Source: Acidobacteriota bacterium (GTDB lineage Bacteria > Acidobacteriota > Terriglobia > 20CM-2-55-15). Taken from it: a stretch of DNA of 42,085 nt. Location: the NCBI GenBank assembly GCA_003223875.1, contig QHWY01000005.1, forward strand, positions 1 through 42,085, read 5' to 3'. Of this stretch, positions 41,184 through 42,085 are shown piece by piece. Both the position numbers and the translations under genes were made by a program. The notes under the pieces were generated by a model. The model was not told the origin of the DNA and made no database searches. It worked only from the letters and a program-made list of their open reading frames with translations. Position 1 is the first letter of the stretch. Every line of letters starts with the position of its first letter.

Positions 41184-42085
41184 ATGATTGAAATTTTCAG
41201 GGATGTCAAAGTTAACTGGCTGGGCAGACGAAAGCTCTATCTGGCCATTTCCGGCTCGATAATGCTGCTTGGGCTGGTGTCACTGGTCGTCAAGCACGGG
41301 TTTCGATACGGTGTTGATTTTAGGGGCGGCACGATCGTCACTGTTCGATTCCAGCAGAAACCCGAGATTGAAAAAATCCGTCAGTTGCTGCGTGAAAACG
41401 GGGCACCGGATAGCCAGCCGCAAGAACTTGCCGGACGCAACGATGTGCTGATCGAATTCCAGGGCGCGAAAGAGGAAGACGCAAGTGCCGGCAGGAGCAC
41501 GATTATTAACGCCTTAAATAAAGGTTTTCAGGGACAATTCGATGTGCTTAGCGCAACCTCGATCGGCCCGAAAGTCGGCGACGACCTAAAACGTCAAGCT
41601 GTTCTGGCGACCCTGTACGCGTTGGGCGGGATGCTGATCTACATAGCATTCCGCTTCGACTCGTGGATTTACGGCGCGGCCGCAGTTTTTGCAGTCTTCC
41701 ACGACACGCTAGTGACGCTAGGGTTGTTCTCGATCTTCAATCGCGAAATCAACTTGACGGTGATTGCGGCCCTGTTAACGCTGGTCGGCTATTCCGTGAA
41801 CGACACGATCGTGGTCTTTGACCGGATCCGCGAAAATTTGAAGCTACGGCGCCGCGATAGCCTCGAGACAGTGATGAACGATAGTATCAACCAGACGTTG
41901 AGCCGAACGATTCTCACCTCGGGACTGACATTCTTAACAGTCGTCGCCCTGTTCTTGTTCGGCGGAGAAATCATCAATCACTTTGCATTCGCAATGGTCA
42001 TCGGAATCATCATAGGGACGTACTCGTCCATCGCAATTGCGGCTCCATTGGTCCTTGTTTACACGAATATTCATGGACGAGCTGT
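41184..42085 (+). CDS. secF: Protein translocase subunit SecF (3' end beyond the window)
   Basis: The first 300 residues of SecF start at the ATG at 41184 with MIEIFRDVKVNWLGRRKLYL, a first membrane helix (AISGSIMLLGLVSLVV), the YGVDFRGGTIVTVRF motif, a periplasmic domain, and membrane helices that include VGYSVNDTIVVFDRIRENLK and LTFLTVVALFLFGGEIINHF. The coding frame remains open to the window end, near the usual SecF C-terminus. The 129-bp gap from secD is longer than in most species and contains GC-rich palindromic bits (GGGGTACCCC at about 41066) but no gene. Confidence 0.95.
   Translation, partial: MIEIFRDVKVNWLGRRKLYLAISGSIMLLGLVSLVVKHGFRYGVDFRGGTIVTVRFQQKPEIEKIRQLLRENGAPDSQPQELAGRNDVLIEFQGAKEEDASAGRSTIINALNKGFQGQFDVLSATSIGPKVGDDLKRQAVLATLYALGGMLIYIAFRFDSWIYGAAAVFAVFHDTLVTLGLFSIFNREINLTVIAALLTLVGYSVNDTIVVFDRIRENLKLRRRDSLETVMNDSINQTLSRTILTSGLTFLTVVALFLFGGEIINHFAFAMVIGIIIGTYSSIAIAAPLVLVYTNIHGRA

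Overview
The window is about 42 kb of gene-dense, moderately GC-rich chromosome from a Gram-negative, flagellated bacterium. It has a TonB-dependent outer-membrane receptor, a SecD/SecF pair, an LPS-type GT9 glycosyltransferase and MotA/MotB. The gene content looks most like Acidobacteriota: FlbD-MotA-MotB, a receptor with an N-terminal carboxypeptidase-regulatory domain, a sigma factor/zinc-finger/CHAT triad, and tgt-yajC-secD-secF. That assignment is inference; there is no rRNA or other marker to prove it. I saw no tRNA, rRNA, CRISPR array, transposase or prophage gene.

Region 1 (28-9408, minus strand) is a cobalamin locus. CobO is followed by a cobalamin riboswitch, and then by a tightly overlapping operon: TonB receptor (BtuB-like), CobQ, CbiB, threonine-phosphate decarboxylase, BtuF, CobU, CobS, CobT. 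These genes cover B12/corrinoid uptake, adenosylation, attachment of the aminopropanol arm and assembly of the lower ligand. No corrin-ring synthesis gene and no BtuC/BtuD are present here. A B12-dependent methylmalonyl-CoA mutase subunit lies about 25 kb away in the same window. An exported metallo-beta-lactamase-fold hydrolase (9478-11019) sits upstream of cobO.

Region 2 (about 11.0-14.6 kb, minus strand) is a decayed flagellar filament locus: flagellin, a fliD remnant that keeps only its two ends, fliS, a FliT/FlgN-like chaperone, and a separate fragment made of flagellin hook-IN repeats. About 0.8 kb with no convincing gene follows, containing a 41-bp tandem repeat.

Region 3 (14748-22896, plus strand) runs divergently from flagellin as one apparent operon: GT2 glycosyltransferase, unknown protein, PseG/SpsG-like, NeuB/SpsE-like, ATP-grasp, a soluble hybrid histidine kinase, SpsF-like cytidylyltransferase, FlbD, MotA, MotB and a 44-residue zinc-ribbon protein. 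The layout suggests nonulosonic-acid-type flagellin glycosylation tied to the flagellar motor genes.

Region 4 (22904-29701) holds a minus-strand cysteine dioxygenase / alpha-beta hydrolase / FAD-FeS oxidoreductase operon and rpsU. It also has a plus-strand cysteine-rich protein with a GT9 glycosyltransferase, and a small unknown protein converging on the GT9 gene.

Region 5 (29827-34372, plus strand) is the most interesting system: a small two-helix membrane protein, an ECF-type sigma factor, a zinc-finger/beta-domain putative anti-sigma protein, and a 947-residue TPR-CHAT protein with the His/Cys protease motif. A structured leader precedes the CHAT gene. This looks like a protease-linked transcriptional signalling module.

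Region 6 (34462-42085, plus strand) holds methylmalonyl-CoA mutase large subunit, two Opp/Dpp ATPases, then tgt-yajC-secD-secF (secF cut by the window end).

A second theme is small palindromic or repeat DNA that has entered genes in frame. Examples are a perfect 57-bp palindrome inside tgt, a 35-bp GC-rich repeat inside the GT9 gene with a second copy downstream of flagellin, and an AT-rich repeat-like insert in the FAD-FeS gene. A 69-bp perfect hairpin also lies between the CHAT and mutase genes.
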